The notes beneath the pieces are model-generated. The model ran no database searches, was not told the origin of the DNA, and worked only from the letters and a program-made list of their open reading frames with translations. A program made the position numbers and the translations under genes. DNA of 64,000 nucleotides from an uncultured Pelagibacteraceae bacterium (GTDB lineage Bacteria; Pseudomonadota; Alphaproteobacteria; Pelagibacterales; Pelagibacteraceae), in contig CACGPY010000002.1 in assembly GCA_902575095.1 (NCBI GenBank), forward strand, positions 1-64,000, given 5' to 3'. Below, one piece after another: positions 1-11,687 of the stretch; position 1 is the stretch's first letter, and every line of letters starts with the position of its first letter.

Positions 1-312
1 ACTGTTGGTATGGCTGTTGATGCTAATGTCTTAATTTTTGAGAGAATAAAAGAAGAATTAAAAACGGAAAAATCAATAATTCATGCTTTTGATTCAGGAT
101 ATGCTAGAGCAAAAATAACAGTTTTAGATGCAAACATAACTACACTTATTGCTGCTATTATTTTATTTGCGTTTGGATCAGGTCCAGTCAAAGGTTTTGC
201 TATTACTTTAGGAATTGGAATTATTACAACACTTTTTACTGCATATTTTTTAGCAAGACACCTTACTTCATTAGTGGTTTTAAACACAAAAAACAAAGAA
301 ATTAATATTTAA
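1..312 (+). CDS. secD: Protein translocase subunit SecD, C-terminal part (truncated by window start)
   Basis: Frame open from base 1; '[19 protein letters not shown]' is the conserved SecD C-terminal motif; followed by secF. Confidence 0.93.
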   Translation, partial: TVGMAVDANVLIFERIKEELKTEKSIIHAFDSGYARAKITVLDANITTLIAAIILFAFGSGPVKGFAITLGIGIITTLFTAYFLARHLTSLVVLNTKNKEINI

Positions 313-1208
313 TGACAAATTATAATTTTTCATCAAAATTCAAGCATGCTAATATTTTCTCAATAATACTATTTTTAATAAGCATTATTTTAATTACAAT
401 TAAAGGCTTAAATTATGGAATTGATTTTAAGGGGGGCACACTTATCGAATTAAGATCAAATAATACTGAAGCTTCTTCAATAAGGGATGTCCTCAAAAAT
501 ATGGATTTAGGAGATGTAAATGTAAAAAAATTTGGTAAAGAAGGTGATTTTTTAATAAAAGTTGAACAAAAAGGGGATAACAGTAAATTAATTCCAGAAA
601 TTAAAAAAAATTTATCTGATAGTTTAAATTCTGATGTTAATTTTAGAAGAGTGGAAAATGTAGGACCAAAAGTAAGTGCAGAATTATTACAATCCGGTAT
701 AATTGCTATCTCCTTGTCGTTAGCAGCAATGCTTTTTTACATTTGGGTGAGATTTGAATGGCAATTTAGTATAGGTTCTATCATAGCATTATTTCACGAC
801 GTAATAATTACTCTTGGTATTTTTTCACTTTTATCCTTAGAGATAAACCTTTCTATAATTGCTGCTGTTTTAACTATTGTTGGCTATTCAATGAATGACA
901 CCGTGGTAATATATGATAGGATCAGAGAAAATCTTGGAAAATTTCATAAGTTAGATATAAGTGATATAGCAAATTTATCAATTAACGAAACTTTAGCTCG
1001 AACAATTATTACATCTATTACTACTTTATTAGCATTACTCTCAATATTTATTTTAGGCGGTGAGATTTTAAGAGGATTTTCATTTGCTATGATTTTAGGT
1101 GTTTTAATAGGTACATATTCTTCTATATTTGTAGCCTCACCAATTTTAAAATATTTTAAAGTAAGCTATAAAACTATAGAAAAAGAAGAAGAAAAAATAG
1201 TTCCTTAA
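312..1208 (+). CDS. secF: Protein translocase subunit SecF
   Basis: 'GIDFKGGTLIELR' and 'VGYSMNDTVVIYDRIRENL' motifs; directly follows secD. Confidence 0.95.
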   Translation: MTNYNFSSKFKHANIFSIILFLISIILITIKGLNYGIDFKGGTLIELRSNNTEASSIRDVLKNMDLGDVNVKKFGKEGDFLIKVEQKGDNSKLIPEIKKNLSDSLNSDVNFRRVENVGPKVSAELLQSGIIAISLSLAAMLFYIWVRFEWQFSIGSIIALFHDVIITLGIFSLLSLEINLSIIAAVLTIVGYSMNDTVVIYDRIRENLGKFHKLDISDIANLSINETLARTIITSITTLLALLSIFILGGEILRGFSFAMILGVLIGTYSSIFVASPILKYFKVSYKTIEKEEEKIVP

Positions 1209-1210
1209 AA

Positions 1211-1813
1211 TTAATAAAGATTCTGTGCTGCTACCATTGATAATAACATTGGTAAAGATAGAAGCGTATTTGTTCTCGAAAATAACATTGCAGTTTTAGC
1301 TGAAGCAGCTTTTTCCTCTGGAGTAACCTCAACCATTCCTAGCGCTTTTTTTTGATTAGGCCAGATTACAAACCAAACATTGTAGGCCATTATTAAACCC
1401 AACCACATACCAATACCTATTGCAGTATTTTTGCCTCCAGATCCATCAAGACCTAAAATCATTGCGCTATGAACATATCCATTAATCCATGCTAAAATTA
1501 ATCCTGATATAACCGTTACAGCAGCTGCCCATCTAAAATAAAATAGCGCCGCAGGAGCAATCACTTTTCCTATTGCTGGTTTTTGTTCGTCAGGAATTTT
1601 AGGCATATTTGGAATCTGTACAAAATTAAAATACCACAGTAATCCTATCCACATTATTGCAACAACAACGTGAATGAATCTAAACAACCAGCTCCAAAAT
1701 ATAGTATCAAAAGCAAAACCATCACCAAAGAAATGCAGACCTAAGAATAATAATAAAGCAATACCTAGAGAAAGGTGAATAGTTTTTGAGAGTGATTGTA
1801 ATATATTTGTCAT
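1211..1813 (-). CDS. Urate hydroxylase PuuD-like (DUF989-type) membrane protein
   Basis: Multi-TM protein with 'FRFIHVVVAIMWIGLLWYFNFVQ' typical of the PuuD membrane domain. Confidence 0.65.
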   Translation of the reverse strand: MTNILQSLSKTIHLSLGIALLLFLGLHFFGDGFAFDTIFWSWLFRFIHVVVAIMWIGLLWYFNFVQIPNMPKIPDEQKPAIGKVIAPAALFYFRWAAAVTVISGLILAWINGYVHSAMILGLDGSGGKNTAIGIGMWLGLIMAYNVWFVIWPNQKKALGMVEVTPEEKAASAKTAMLFSRTNTLLSLPMLLSMVAAQNLY

Positions 1814-1840
1814 GATTCCTTTATAGCATAATTTTAAATT

Positions 1841-4720
1841 TCAGGCAGTTTTTTTCATAGGATTACCAACCATAATTTCTTTAATAAACTTACCCGTGTA
1901 ACTTTCTTTGATTGTAGACACTTTTTCAGGTGTACCCTCAGCGATAATTTTTCCTCCATTTACACCCCCCTCAGGACCCATATCAATTATATGATCAGCT
2001 GTTTTAATAACATCTAAATTATGTTCTATTACAACTACTGTATTTCCAGTATTTGCGAATGCTTGGAGAATTTCTAATAATTTTTTTATATCGTGAGAAT
2101 GCAATCCGGTTGTGGGTTCATCTAATATATATAGGGTTCTTCCAGTTGGCCTTTTTGAGAGTTCTTTTGCTAGTTTGATCCTTTGAGCTTCACCACCGGA
2201 TAACGTTGTAGCTTGTTGACCTATTTTCATATAACCAAGACCGACATGTTTTAATGTTATTAATTTTGATCTTATTGATTGTATGTTCTCAAAAAACTCA
2301 CATCCCTCTTCAACAGTCATATCTAGAACGTCTGCAATATTTTTATTTTTGAACCTAATTTCTAGTGTTTCCCTATTATATCTTGCTCCTTTACACGTAT
2401 CGCAAGGGATAAATACATCAGGTAAAAAATGCATTTCATAGGTTATAACTCCATCACCTTCACATGTTTCACATCTTCCACCTTTTACATTAAAAGAATA
2501 CCTACCAACTTTGTATCCTCTTGCTTTTGATTCAGGTAATCCTGCAAACCACTCTCTTATAGGTCCAAAGGCACCTGTGTAAGTAGCAGGGTTTGATCTA
2601 GGCGTTCTTCCAATAGGTGATTGATCTATATCTATTATTTTATCAATTAGCTCAGTTCCTTTAAAACCTGTAAAAGCCTTAGGAACCTTACGACTTTTGT
2701 TTTTGTTTAGCATTAAATTAAAAGCATTATACAAAGTATGTAAAATTAATGTCGACTTACCACTGCCTGAAACTCCAGTAACACAAGTAAAAGTTCCAAC
2801 TGGTATTTTTAAATTCACTTTTTTTAAATTATTTCCACTAGCTCCGTTAATTTCAATAAATCTTCCATTTTTCGCTGTTCTTCTTTTCTTAGGAATAGCT
2901 ATAAATTTTTTCCCCGATAAATAATCGCCAGTTATACTTTTTTCATTAGAAATAATTTCTTTAACCGTCCCGTTAGCCACTATTTGACCTCCATTTAATC
3001 CAGCCTCTGGTCCAATATCAATAATGTGATCAGAGTTTTCCATTGTTTCAATGTCATGTTCAACAACAATTACAGTATTTCCTAGATCTCTTAATTTTTT
3101 TAAAGCTTTAATTAATTTTTTATTATCTCTTTGATGCAAACCAATTGAAGGTTCATCTAACACATATAAAACACCTGTCAGACCTGAACCAATTTGAGAA
3201 GCTAATCGTATTCTTTGCGCTTCTCCTCCTGATAATGTTCCTGACTCTCTTGATAAAGTTAAATAATTTAAACCAACATTTAGAAGAAAGTTTAATCTCT
3301 CATTAATTTCTTTTAAAATATGTTGTGCTATTTTATTTTCTCGTTCTGTTAATACATTCTGTAGATTTTCAAACCATTTTTGTGCGTCATCTATTGATTG
3401 TTCAGTTACTTCACTAATATTTAATGAGTTAATTTTTACACAAAGTGCCTCGTCTTTAAGTCTCATTCCTTTACATTTTTCACAAGCAGTTTCACTTTGA
3501 TATTGTGATATTTCTTCACGTTTCCATTCACTATCTGTTTCTAAATAACGTCTTTCAAGATTGTTAATCACACCCTCAAAAGTTTTTTTCGTTGTATAGG
3601 TTTCATATCCATCATCATATGAAAATTTAATCTCTTCTTCGTCAGATCCATATAATATTACATCCTGAATTTTCTTTGGAATTTTTCTCCATGGGTCTGA
3701 CATTGAAATTTTATAATGTTTAGCAATTGATGCTAAAGTCTGTGCATAATAAAGAGATGTGGATTTAGCCCAAGGTTCAATAACTCCATCCTGAAGACTT
3801 TTTTTAGGATCAGAAACAACTAAACTTGGATCCACATTAAGGTTATGTCCAATCCCTTCACATTCTTCACATGCCCCATAAGGAGAATTGAAAGAAAATA
3901 GCCTTGGTTCAATTTCTTCAATAGTAAAGCCACTTTCTGGACAAGAAAACTTGGATGAAAATGTTATAGTTTCACGTTTTCTAAATTTCTTTGGCAAAGT
4001 TTCATTTTCATATTCTACAACAAGAAGCCCATTTGAGAGATTTACTGCAGTTTCAACACTGTCAGCTAGTCTATTGCCAAGGTTTGAATTTAGGATTAAT
4101 CTGTCTACAATTATTGAAATTTCGTGCTTAAGCTTTTTATTTAAATTTGGAAACTCATCAATATTTAGGTATTTCCCATCAACTTTAATTTTAGTAAATC
4201 CTCTTTTTTTATAATTTAAAATATCTTTTTTATATTCACCTTTTCTGCCTCGAACTATTGGGGCAAGAAGATAAATAGTACTATCTTTTGGTAGTTTTTT
4301 AATCTTATCAACCATTTCACTTATTGGCTGAGATACGATTGGCTTACCAGTAAATGGGGAGTATGGAATACCAACCCTTGCAAATAAGACCCTCATATAA
4401 TCGTAAATCTCAGTTACTGTTGCAACTGTAGATCTTGGATTTTTAGAAGTATTTTTTTGTTCAATTGATATTGCCGGGCTTAATCCCTCAATTAAATCCA
4501 CTTTAGGTTTTTTCATTTTGTCAAGAAACTGTCTAGCGTATGAAGAGAGGCTTTCAACGTATCTTCTTTGACCTTCAGCATATATAGTATCAAATGCTAA
4601 TGATGATTTTCCTGATCCAGAAAGGCCAGTTATCACCACTAGTTTCTCCTTTGGGATCTCAAGAGAAACATTTTTTAAGTTGTGTTCTTTAGCGCCTTTT
4701 ACAACGATTTTTTTCAACAT
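1841..4720 (-). CDS. uvrA: Excinuclease ABC subunit A
   Basis: Two ABC modules with Walker A/signature motifs and CxxC zinc modules; 959 aa. Confidence 0.98.
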   Translation of the reverse strand: MLKKIVVKGAKEHNLKNVSLEIPKEKLVVITGLSGSGKSSLAFDTIYAEGQRRYVESLSSYARQFLDKMKKPKVDLIEGLSPAISIEQKNTSKNPRSTVATVTEIYDYMRVLFARVGIPYSPFTGKPIVSQPISEMVDKIKKLPKDSTIYLLAPIVRGRKGEYKKDILNYKKRGFTKIKVDGKYLNIDEFPNLNKKLKHEISIIVDRLILNSNLGNRLADSVETAVNLSNGLLVVEYENETLPKKFRKRETITFSSKFSCPESGFTIEEIEPRLFSFNSPYGACEECEGIGHNLNVDPSLVVSDPKKSLQDGVIEPWAKSTSLYYAQTLASIAKHYKISMSDPWRKIPKKIQDVILYGSDEEEIKFSYDDGYETYTTKKTFEGVINNLERRYLETDSEWKREEISQYQSETACEKCKGMRLKDEALCVKINSLNISEVTEQSIDDAQKWFENLQNVLTERENKIAQHILKEINERLNFLLNVGLNYLTLSRESGTLSGGEAQRIRLASQIGSGLTGVLYVLDEPSIGLHQRDNKKLIKALKKLRDLGNTVIVVEHDIETMENSDHIIDIGPEAGLNGGQIVANGTVKEIISNEKSITGDYLSGKKFIAIPKKRRTAKNGRFIEINGASGNNLKKVNLKIPVGTFTCVTGVSGSGKSTLILHTLYNAFNLMLNKNKSRKVPKAFTGFKGTELIDKIIDIDQSPIGRTPRSNPATYTGAFGPIREWFAGLPESKARGYKVGRYSFNVKGGRCETCEGDGVITYEMHFLPDVFIPCDTCKGARYNRETLEIRFKNKNIADVLDMTVEEGCEFFENIQSIRSKLITLKHVGLGYMKIGQQATTLSGGEAQRIKLAKELSKRPTGRTLYILDEPTTGLHSHDIKKLLEILQAFANTGNTVVVIEHNLDVIKTADHIIDMGPEGGVNGGKIIAEGTPEKVSTIKESYTGKFIKEIMVGNPMKKTA

Positions 4721-4819
4721 ATTTTTTCCTCAAAATAACATACACCTTATAATTATTTGGTAATTATGATATAAAATAAGACTATTATAAATAAATAATC
4801 AAAATTTATTCAAAATATT

Positions 4820-5278
4820 ATGGCCGGAAGTTTAAATAAAGTACAATTAATAGGTCGTTTAGGCGCAGACCCAGAAATCAAGCAGATGGTTAATGGTAAA
4901 AATGTTGCAAGATTGAGTATTGCTACAAGCCAAAGTTGGAAAGACAAATCTAGTGGAGAGAGAAAAGAAAAAACAGAGTGGCACAGGGTTGTTATATTTA
5001 ACGAAGGACTTGTCAACGTTGTTCAGCAATATGTTAAAAAAGGTGCAAATGTTTATATCGAAGGATCATTAAGCACAAGAAAATGGAAAGATGAGTCTAC
5101 TGGTCAAGATAAGTATTCGACAGAAATAGTTCTTCAAGGATATAACTCAAGTTTAACTATGTTAGATAGTAGGGGTGGAAATGGCAATTCAAATCTTGTT
5201 TCTGAAAATAAAAGTTCATTGCCAAATGAAAACCTAAATCAGGATAGCAATGATTTAGATGATGAAATTCCATTTTAA
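4820..5278 (+). CDS. ssb: Single-stranded DNA-binding protein
   Basis: N-terminal OB-fold '[16 protein letters not shown]' and C-terminal acidic tail 'DDEIPF'. Confidence 0.97.
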   Translation: MAGSLNKVQLIGRLGADPEIKQMVNGKNVARLSIATSQSWKDKSSGERKEKTEWHRVVIFNEGLVNVVQQYVKKGANVYIEGSLSTRKWKDESTGQDKYSTEIVLQGYNSSLTMLDSRGGNGNSNLVSENKSSLPNENLNQDSNDLDDEIPF

Positions 5279-5283
5279 TTTTC

Positions 5284-7857
5284 ATGGAAAAAAACACTGT
5301 AGAGAATAATAAATCATTTAAACCTATTTACGTGCAAGATGAAATGAGTTCATCTTATCTATCTTACGCAATGAGTGTAATTGTGAGTAGGGCTCTCCCT
5401 GACGTCAGAGATGGTTTAAAACCTGTTCATAGAAGAATAATCTACGCAATGTACAAAGGTGGCTATGATTGGTCAAAGTCTTTTAGAAAGTCTGCGCGTA
5501 TAGTAGGGGATGTAATTGGTAAATACCACCCACATGGAGATCAATCCGTATATGACGCTTTAGTAAGATTAGTGCAGGATTTTTCAATGAGTGTACCTTT
5601 AATTACTGGCCAAGGAAATTTTGGTTCCATTGATGGTGACCCACCTGCAGCTATGAGATATACAGAAACAAAATTAGGTAAAATTTCACAATACTTAACG
5701 GAAGACCTTGAAAAAAATACTGTCAATTATCGAAGTAATTACGACGAAACGGAAAAAGAACCTGAAGTATTACCTTCACAATATCCAAACATCTTAGTTA
5801 ATGGAGCAGGCGGAATAGCCGTAGGAATGGCTACAAGTATACCCCCTCATAATTTAGGAGAAATTATTAACGGCACAATAGCTTACATAAACAATAAAGA
5901 TATTACTATTGCACAATTAATGAAACATGTTCCTGGACCAGATTTTCCAACAGGAGGAATAATCATTGGAAAAGATATTATTAAACAAGGATATAATAAA
6001 GGCAGAGGATCATTTAAGATTAGAGGAGAAATAGATTTAGAAGAGAAAAAAGGCGGAAGAGAAACTCTAATTATTAAATCTATTCCTTATCAGGTAAACA
6101 AGTCAACGCTAATAGAAAAAATTGCTCAATTAGTTAGAGATAAAAAAATCGAGGGAATAAGAGATATTAGAGATGAGTCTAATAGAGAAGGTATACGTGT
6201 AGTTATTGAGTTGAGAAAAGCAGTTGAGCCAGAGACAATTAGACGGCAATTATATAAATTAACCAATATTGAAAGTTCTTTTGGTTTCAATACATTAGCA
6301 ATTGTTAACAATAAACCTAAGATACTTAATTTAAAAGAGTTTATCTCTGAATTTTTGAGATTTAGAGAAGACACAGTTATTAAAAGAGTAAAATTTGATT
6401 TAAAAAAAGCTGAGGAGAGAGCCCATATCTTAATTGGTTTAGCAACCGCTGTAGAAAATATTGATGAAGTTATTAAAATTATTAAAAATTCAAAAGATAC
6501 AGAATTAGCTAGAAAAAACCTTTTAACAAAAAAATGGAAAATTAAAAAAAGTATAAAATTAATTTCTTTAATCGAAAAAAAAAGAAATATAACAAGTTAC
6601 TTATTATCAATTGAACAGGTTAACGCAATATTAGAATTAAAACTACAAAAACTTACTGCCTATGGAATTGGAGAGATTGAAAGCGAAATCAATAAACTTT
6701 CTAAACTTATTATTGAATATAATAAGATTATTAATTCTAAAAAAGAACTTTATAAATTAATTATAAAGGAACTTGAAAATATTAAAGATAAGTTTTCATC
6801 ACCCAGAAAAACTAAAATTATTGATGCTGTGCTAAATTATAATATTGAGGAAACGATACAAAAGGAGTCTGTAGTTATAAGCATTACAAATCAAGGATAT
6901 ATCAAACGTAGTCCATTGAGCTCTTTAAAAGCTCAAAAAAGAGGCGGAAAAGGAAAAACTGGCATCTCAACAAGAGAAGAGGACTTTGTTGTACAAATAT
7001 TTACAGCTAATACTCACACACCAGTATTATTTTTTTCTACTCAAGGTTTGGTTTATAAAATTAAAGCGCATAAAATTCCAGAAGGAACAGCTGCATCTAA
7101 AGGCAAATCAATTTTTAATATACTCCCGTTAAAAAGCCATCATTCAATCAGTTCAATTATGCCCTTACCCGAAGACGAGTCTGAGTGGAAAAATTTAATG
7201 GTAATCTTTGCTACAGCTAAAGGAAATATTAGAAAAAACACTCTAGAAGATTTTGTAAACATCAATAATAGTGGAAAAATTGCAATGAAATTGGATCAAG
7301 ATGATAGGATAATAGGTGTTAAAATTTGTAGAGATGATCAAGATATTCTACTAAGCACTCAACTAGGCAAATGTATAAGATTTAAATCAAAAAAACTAAG
7401 ATTATTTAAAGGAAGATCTTCCAAAGGAATTAAAGGTATTCAATTAAATGAGAGAGATAAAGTTATATCTTTATCAATTTTAGATAATAGCAAGATTGAT
7501 CCGAAAACAATTAATAGAGATAAAAAAATTAAAAGTGGAGTAGATAAATTTATTTTATCAGTATCCGAAAATGGGTACGGGAAAAGATCATCCTATTTAG
7601 ACTATAGAGTTACAAACAGAGGAGGCAAAGGCATCATTGGAATTATTAATTCCCCAAGAAATGGTAATATTTCTTCCACTCTTGTAGTAAGTGAAACAGA
7701 TGAAATCATATTATCGACAGATAAAGGAAGTATAATGCGTTGTGCAGTTAAAGAAATAAGGGTTGCAGGTCGAAACACTCAAGGAGTTAGAATAAAAAAA
7801 TTATCTGGGAGTGAAAAGGTTGTTTCTGTGATTAAAATTGAAGATAATATACATTAG
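5284..7857 (+). CDS. gyrA: DNA gyrase subunit A
   Basis: '[20 protein letters not shown]', catalytic 'AAMRYTE'; 857 aa. Confidence 0.98.
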   Translation: MEKNTVENNKSFKPIYVQDEMSSSYLSYAMSVIVSRALPDVRDGLKPVHRRIIYAMYKGGYDWSKSFRKSARIVGDVIGKYHPHGDQSVYDALVRLVQDFSMSVPLITGQGNFGSIDGDPPAAMRYTETKLGKISQYLTEDLEKNTVNYRSNYDETEKEPEVLPSQYPNILVNGAGGIAVGMATSIPPHNLGEIINGTIAYINNKDITIAQLMKHVPGPDFPTGGIIIGKDIIKQGYNKGRGSFKIRGEIDLEEKKGGRETLIIKSIPYQVNKSTLIEKIAQLVRDKKIEGIRDIRDESNREGIRVVIELRKAVEPETIRRQLYKLTNIESSFGFNTLAIVNNKPKILNLKEFISEFLRFREDTVIKRVKFDLKKAEERAHILIGLATAVENIDEVIKIIKNSKDTELARKNLLTKKWKIKKSIKLISLIEKKRNITSYLLSIEQVNAILELKLQKLTAYGIGEIESEINKLSKLIIEYNKIINSKKELYKLIIKELENIKDKFSSPRKTKIIDAVLNYNIEETIQKESVVISITNQGYIKRSPLSSLKAQKRGGKGKTGISTREEDFVVQIFTANTHTPVLFFSTQGLVYKIKAHKIPEGTAASKGKSIFNILPLKSHHSISSIMPLPEDESEWKNLMVIFATAKGNIRKNTLEDFVNINNSGKIAMKLDQDDRIIGVKICRDDQDILLSTQLGKCIRFKSKKLRLFKGRSSKGIKGIQLNERDKVISLSILDNSKIDPKTINRDKKIKSGVDKFILSVSENGYGKRSSYLDYRVTNRGGKGIIGIINSPRNGNISSTLVVSETDEIILSTDKGSIMRCAVKEIRVAGRNTQGVRIKKLSGSEKVVSVIKIEDNIH

Positions 7858-8346
7858 ATGAATATAGCTATTTACCCAGGGACTTTTGATCCTATAACAT
7901 ATGGACATATAGATGTTATAAAAAAGTCATTAAATGTTTTTGATAAACTTATCGTTGCAACAACAGATAACATTAATAAAAATTACTATTTTTCGATCGA
8001 CGATAGGATAAGTATAATTAATAATTCATTATTTAAAGATCTTAAATTGAATAAAAATAAGATAAAAGTAATATCTTTTGATAATTTAACAATAGACTTG
8101 TGTAAAAAATTTAAAGCAAATACAATAATTAGGGGGCTAAGAGCAGTATCTGATTTCGAATATGAATTTCAACTAGCTGGAATGAATAAAAAACTTAATT
8201 CAAAAATTGAAACAATGTTTTTAATGTCTGATGTAGAAAATCAAATTATTTCATCAAAATTTGTAAAAGAAATAGCTAGTTTAGGCGGTAATATAGACAG
8301 GTTTGTAACAAGATCTACTGTAAAAAAGCTTCAAAATAAATTTTGA
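7858..8346 (+). CDS. coaD: Phosphopantetheine adenylyltransferase
   Basis: 'YPGTFDPITYGHIDVI' nucleotidyltransferase motif, 'IIRGLRAVSDFEYE'. Confidence 0.97.
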   Translation: MNIAIYPGTFDPITYGHIDVIKKSLNVFDKLIVATTDNINKNYYFSIDDRISIINNSLFKDLKLNKNKIKVISFDNLTIDLCKKFKANTIIRGLRAVSDFEYEFQLAGMNKKLNSKIETMFLMSDVENQIISSKFVKEIASLGGNIDRFVTRSTVKKLQNKF

Positions 8347-8903
8347 TGAAAAAAATTTTCTATTTATTTATACTAATTTTTAGTTTAATAACTAATAACA
8401 CTTTTGCACAAAACAATCTTATGATTTTAAAATTAACTTACGGCGATGTAGAAATAGAACTTTATCCAGATAAAGCCCCTAATCACGTTAAAAGATTTAA
8501 GGAATTAGCTGATGGAGGCAAATATGATGGGGTGGTATTTCATAGAGTTATTGATGGGTTTATGGCTCAAACAGGGGATGTAAGATATGGTAATTCTAAT
8601 AGTCCAGATTTTAATTTATCATTAGCCGGTACTGGTGGATCTGATTTACCCAATCTTAAAGCTGAGTTTACAGATATAGCACATTCAAGGGGCGTTCTTT
8701 CTGCTGCTAGATCTGCTGATCCTGATAGCGCAAATAGTCAGTTTTTTATTTGTTTTGAAGCTGCTCCTCATTTAGACCGGCAATATTCAGCATTTGGAAA
8801 AGTAATTAAAGGTATGGAATTTATTGATAAAATAAAAAAAGGTGATCCGAATAGCGGGTCAGTACCAAATCCTGATAAAATTATCTCATTAAGATCAAAA
8901 TAA
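8343..8903 (+). CDS. Peptidyl-prolyl cis-trans isomerase, cyclophilin type, with signal peptide
   Basis: Cyclophilin motifs 'FHRVIDGFMAQTGD', 'NSQFFICFEAAPHLD'; hydrophobic N-terminus. Confidence 0.93.
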   Translation: MMKKIFYLFILIFSLITNNTFAQNNLMILKLTYGDVEIELYPDKAPNHVKRFKELADGGKYDGVVFHRVIDGFMAQTGDVRYGNSNSPDFNLSLAGTGGSDLPNLKAEFTDIAHSRGVLSAARSADPDSANSQFFICFEAAPHLDRQYSAFGKVIKGMEFIDKIKKGDPNSGSVPNPDKIISLRSK

Positions 8904-8908
8904 TTTAA

Positions 8909-10024
8909 ATGTCCAGTAGTGAATTTTCATTTGAGTTAATTACTCAAGATGGCAAAGCTAGATTAGGAAAAATAAAAACCTCGAGGGGTTTTATTGAAAC
9001 CCCAGCTTTTATGCCAGTTGGAACTCAAGGAACTGTAAAAGGAATATTCACAGATGATATTAAAAAAACAAATACTCAAATCATTTTAGGAAACACATAT
9101 CATTTACTACTTAGGCCAGGAATAAATATATTGGATAAATTTAAAGGACTTCATAATTTTATGAATTGGAATAAACCAATTTTAACAGACTCAGGCGGAT
9201 ATCAAATAATGTCTTTATCTAAATTAAACAAAATTGATTATAAAATTGGTGCTATATTTAAATCACATCTAGATGGTAAAAAGATAATTTTAAGTCCAGA
9301 AAAAAGCATTCAAGTTCAAAAAGCTATTAATTCTGATATTCTAATGGTTTTGGATGAATGTCCTAAACTCACTTCAGATAAGAAAATTTTATCTAATGCA
9401 ATAAATGTTTCCACCCATTGGGCAAAAAGAAGTAAAATTGAATTTGGAAATGAAAAAAATAAAGCACTATTTGGAATAGTTCAGGGTGGATTATACAAAG
9501 ATTTAAGAATTGAAAGTATAGAAAAGTTAGTTGAAATAGATTTTAATGGTTTTGCAATGGGTGGGCTAGCGGTAGGAGAAAAACAGTGTGATATGCTAAA
9601 AATTTTGAATGAAACAACAGACTTCCTTCCTAAAAAAAAACCTAGGTATCTAATGGGTGTTGGCACACCCGCTGACATACTAGGTGCAGTTAATGAGGGA
9701 ATTGATATGTTTGATTGTGTAATGCCAACTAGGTCTGGTAGAACAGGCCTAGCATTTACTTGGGAGGGAAAAATAAATTTAAAAAATTCAAAATATGCTG
9801 ATGATAAAGACCCATTAGACTTAAACTGCGGCATTCGGGATCTTAATAAATATTCTAAAAGCTATTTGAATCATTTAATTAAATCGAACGAAATGATGGC
9901 TTCAATGCTTATTTCTCTGCATAATATATATTTTTATCAACAATTTATGCGCGAAATTCGAACTAATATTCAGCATGGTACATTTCAGACATTTTATAAA
10001 AAGTATATAAATTTATTTGATTAA
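8909..10024 (+). CDS. tgt: Queuine tRNA-ribosyltransferase
   Basis: 'PAFMPVGTQGTVKG', 'GNTYHLLLRPG', 'DSGGYQIMSL', 'CVMPTRSGRTG'. Confidence 0.97.
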   Translation: MSSSEFSFELITQDGKARLGKIKTSRGFIETPAFMPVGTQGTVKGIFTDDIKKTNTQIILGNTYHLLLRPGINILDKFKGLHNFMNWNKPILTDSGGYQIMSLSKLNKIDYKIGAIFKSHLDGKKIILSPEKSIQVQKAINSDILMVLDECPKLTSDKKILSNAINVSTHWAKRSKIEFGNEKNKALFGIVQGGLYKDLRIESIEKLVEIDFNGFAMGGLAVGEKQCDMLKILNETTDFLPKKKPRYLMGVGTPADILGAVNEGIDMFDCVMPTRSGRTGLAFTWEGKINLKNSKYADDKDPLDLNCGIRDLNKYSKSYLNHLIKSNEMMASMLISLHNIYFYQQFMREIRTNIQHGTFQTFYKKYINLFD

Positions 10025-10069
10025 TTATTTGAATTTTATTTAATATAAATGTAAAAGATCATTCTTTTG

Positions 10070-10145
10070 GGGCCCTTAGCTCAGTTGGTAGAGCACCTCC
10101 CTTTTAAGGAGGGTGTCGATGGTTCGAGTCCATCAGGGCTCACCA
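10070..10145 (+). tRNA. tRNA-Lys (anticodon TTT), CCA encoded
   Basis: Cloverleaf: acceptor GGGCCCT/AGGGCTC, anticodon stem CCTCC-CTTTTAA-GGAGG, GGTTCGAGTCC T-arm, terminal ACCA. Confidence 0.95.
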
Positions 10146-10149
10146 TTAC

Positions 10150-10983
10150 TTAAGCTTTAATTGGAGGATATTTAATAATAACTTCACTAATCCAGTTGTT
10201 TAGATTTTCTATTCTCTTCTTGCTACTAGGATGTGTACTTAAGAAGACAGGCGGTTCCTTCCCTTTATTTTTTTCAGCCATTCTTTGCCAAAGCTTAACA
10301 GACTCTCTTATATCGTAACCAGATAGAGAAGAAAAAATTAAACCTAAATAATCGGCCTCAGTTTCCTGTTTTCGACCAAATGGATTCATAATTCCTAACT
10401 GAAATATATCTAAACCAGTGTTTTGCCCAACTGTATTCCTTGTTCTATTAATTGCTCCGCCTAAAAAAATATCTGCAACGGTTGTTCCTAAGTTTATTGT
10501 CATTGCATGACTCATTCTCTCCAAAGAGTGTCTTGCAACTGCGTGTGCTATTTCGTGACCCATGACAATAGATAAGGCATCAGTATTTTTTGTAACTTTT
10601 AATAGTCCCGTATAAACTGCAATTTTCCCTCCAGGCATACACCAAGCATTAACTATTTTATCATTGTCTACAAGCACATAATCCCAGGCAAAGTTTAAAG
10701 TTGGATCTTTTTTATTCTCTTTTTTAAAAAAAGCGCTGACCGCAACTTCCATTTTTTTTCCTATTTCCTTTATTTCATTTAATTCTTTACCAGAAGTAAT
10801 TAATTTTGATTTTTTTCTAAAGTTTTCATAGGCTGCTGCTGATTGTCTATTAATTCTCGACTCAGAAATAATACTAAGTTGTTTTCTTTCTGTTATTGGC
10901 ACCGTTGAGCAAGATGGCAGTATCAAAGAACAACAACTACAACCAAAATACCCAAGAAATTTTCTTCTATTTATGTTATACAT
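10150..10983 (-). CDS. M48 family metalloprotease with N-terminal secretion/lipoprotein signal
   Basis: 'GHEIAHAVARHSLERM' HExxH; 'ETEADYLGL'; N-terminal 'RRKFLGYFG...LPSC'. Confidence 0.9.
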   Translation of the reverse strand: MYNINRRKFLGYFGCSCCSLILPSCSTVPITERKQLSIISESRINRQSAAAYENFRKKSKLITSGKELNEIKEIGKKMEVAVSAFFKKENKKDPTLNFAWDYVLVDNDKIVNAWCMPGGKIAVYTGLLKVTKNTDALSIVMGHEIAHAVARHSLERMSHAMTINLGTTVADIFLGGAINRTRNTVGQNTGLDIFQLGIMNPFGRKQETEADYLGLIFSSLSGYDIRESVKLWQRMAEKNKGKEPPVFLSTHPSSKKRIENLNNWISEVIIKYPPIKA

Positions 10984-11070
10984 CTACGTATGATTTTAAA
11001 TAATAAATTGTTAATTGCAATTTTTATATTAATATTAATTTTCATAGTATACTCAAGTTATTCTTAATAG

Positions 11071-11685
11071 ATGTCAAATCAAAATTTAAAAAAGTCTATT
11101 TTTTCTAAATTAAGAAATAATTTTATTGCTGGCATTGTTGTCCTTATACCAATTGGTATAACACTATATTTAACTCTTTTTTTAATAAAAATATCAGGAA
11201 AAATTATTCCAAAAGAAATAAATCCAAATAATTATTTACCCTTCAATATACCTGGAGTTGAGATTTTAATTGCTCTTGTTATTATAACTTTAATTGGCTG
11301 GCTATCTCTCTCTTTTTTAGGAAAAAAATTTTTTGAAATTTTTAATAATATTTTAAAAAAAATACCAATACTAAGAACTATTTATTCTGCAATAGGGCAA
11401 ATGACAGAAAGTTTTACTAAAAATGATAACAATCAAAAAAGTGTGGTTCTTTTAGAATATCCAAGAAAAGGTACTTGGGCAGTTGGCTTTGCAACCAAAG
11501 AGAATGATGGGCTAATAAAGAATAAAATAAACGAGGAGCTTATAAATATATTTGTTCCTACAACACCAAATCCAACGAGTGGTTTTTTACTAATGGTTCC
11601 AAAAAAAGATTTAATTTATCTTGATGTTTCTTTTGAACAAGCTTCAAAATTTATAGTTTCAGCCGGTACAACTAATATAGACTAA
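11071..11685 (+). CDS. DUF502 family membrane protein
   Basis: 'FIAGIVVLIPIGITLYLTLFLI' and 'VPTTPNPTSGFLLMVPKKDLIYLDVSFEQASKFIVSAG' family signature. Confidence 0.88.
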   Translation: MSNQNLKKSIFSKLRNNFIAGIVVLIPIGITLYLTLFLIKISGKIIPKEINPNNYLPFNIPGVEILIALVIITLIGWLSLSFLGKKFFEIFNNILKKIPILRTIYSAIGQMTESFTKNDNNQKSVVLLEYPRKGTWAVGFATKENDGLIKNKINEELINIFVPTTPNPTSGFLLMVPKKDLIYLDVSFEQASKFIVSAGTTNID

Positions 11686-11687
11686 AA

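Noticed and set aside
3888-4214. 108-aa ORF antisense to uvrA
   Set aside because: Lies wholly inside uvrA on the opposite strand; no recognisable domain.
9481-9834. 117-aa ORF antisense to tgt
   Set aside because: Fully inside tgt with no independent support.
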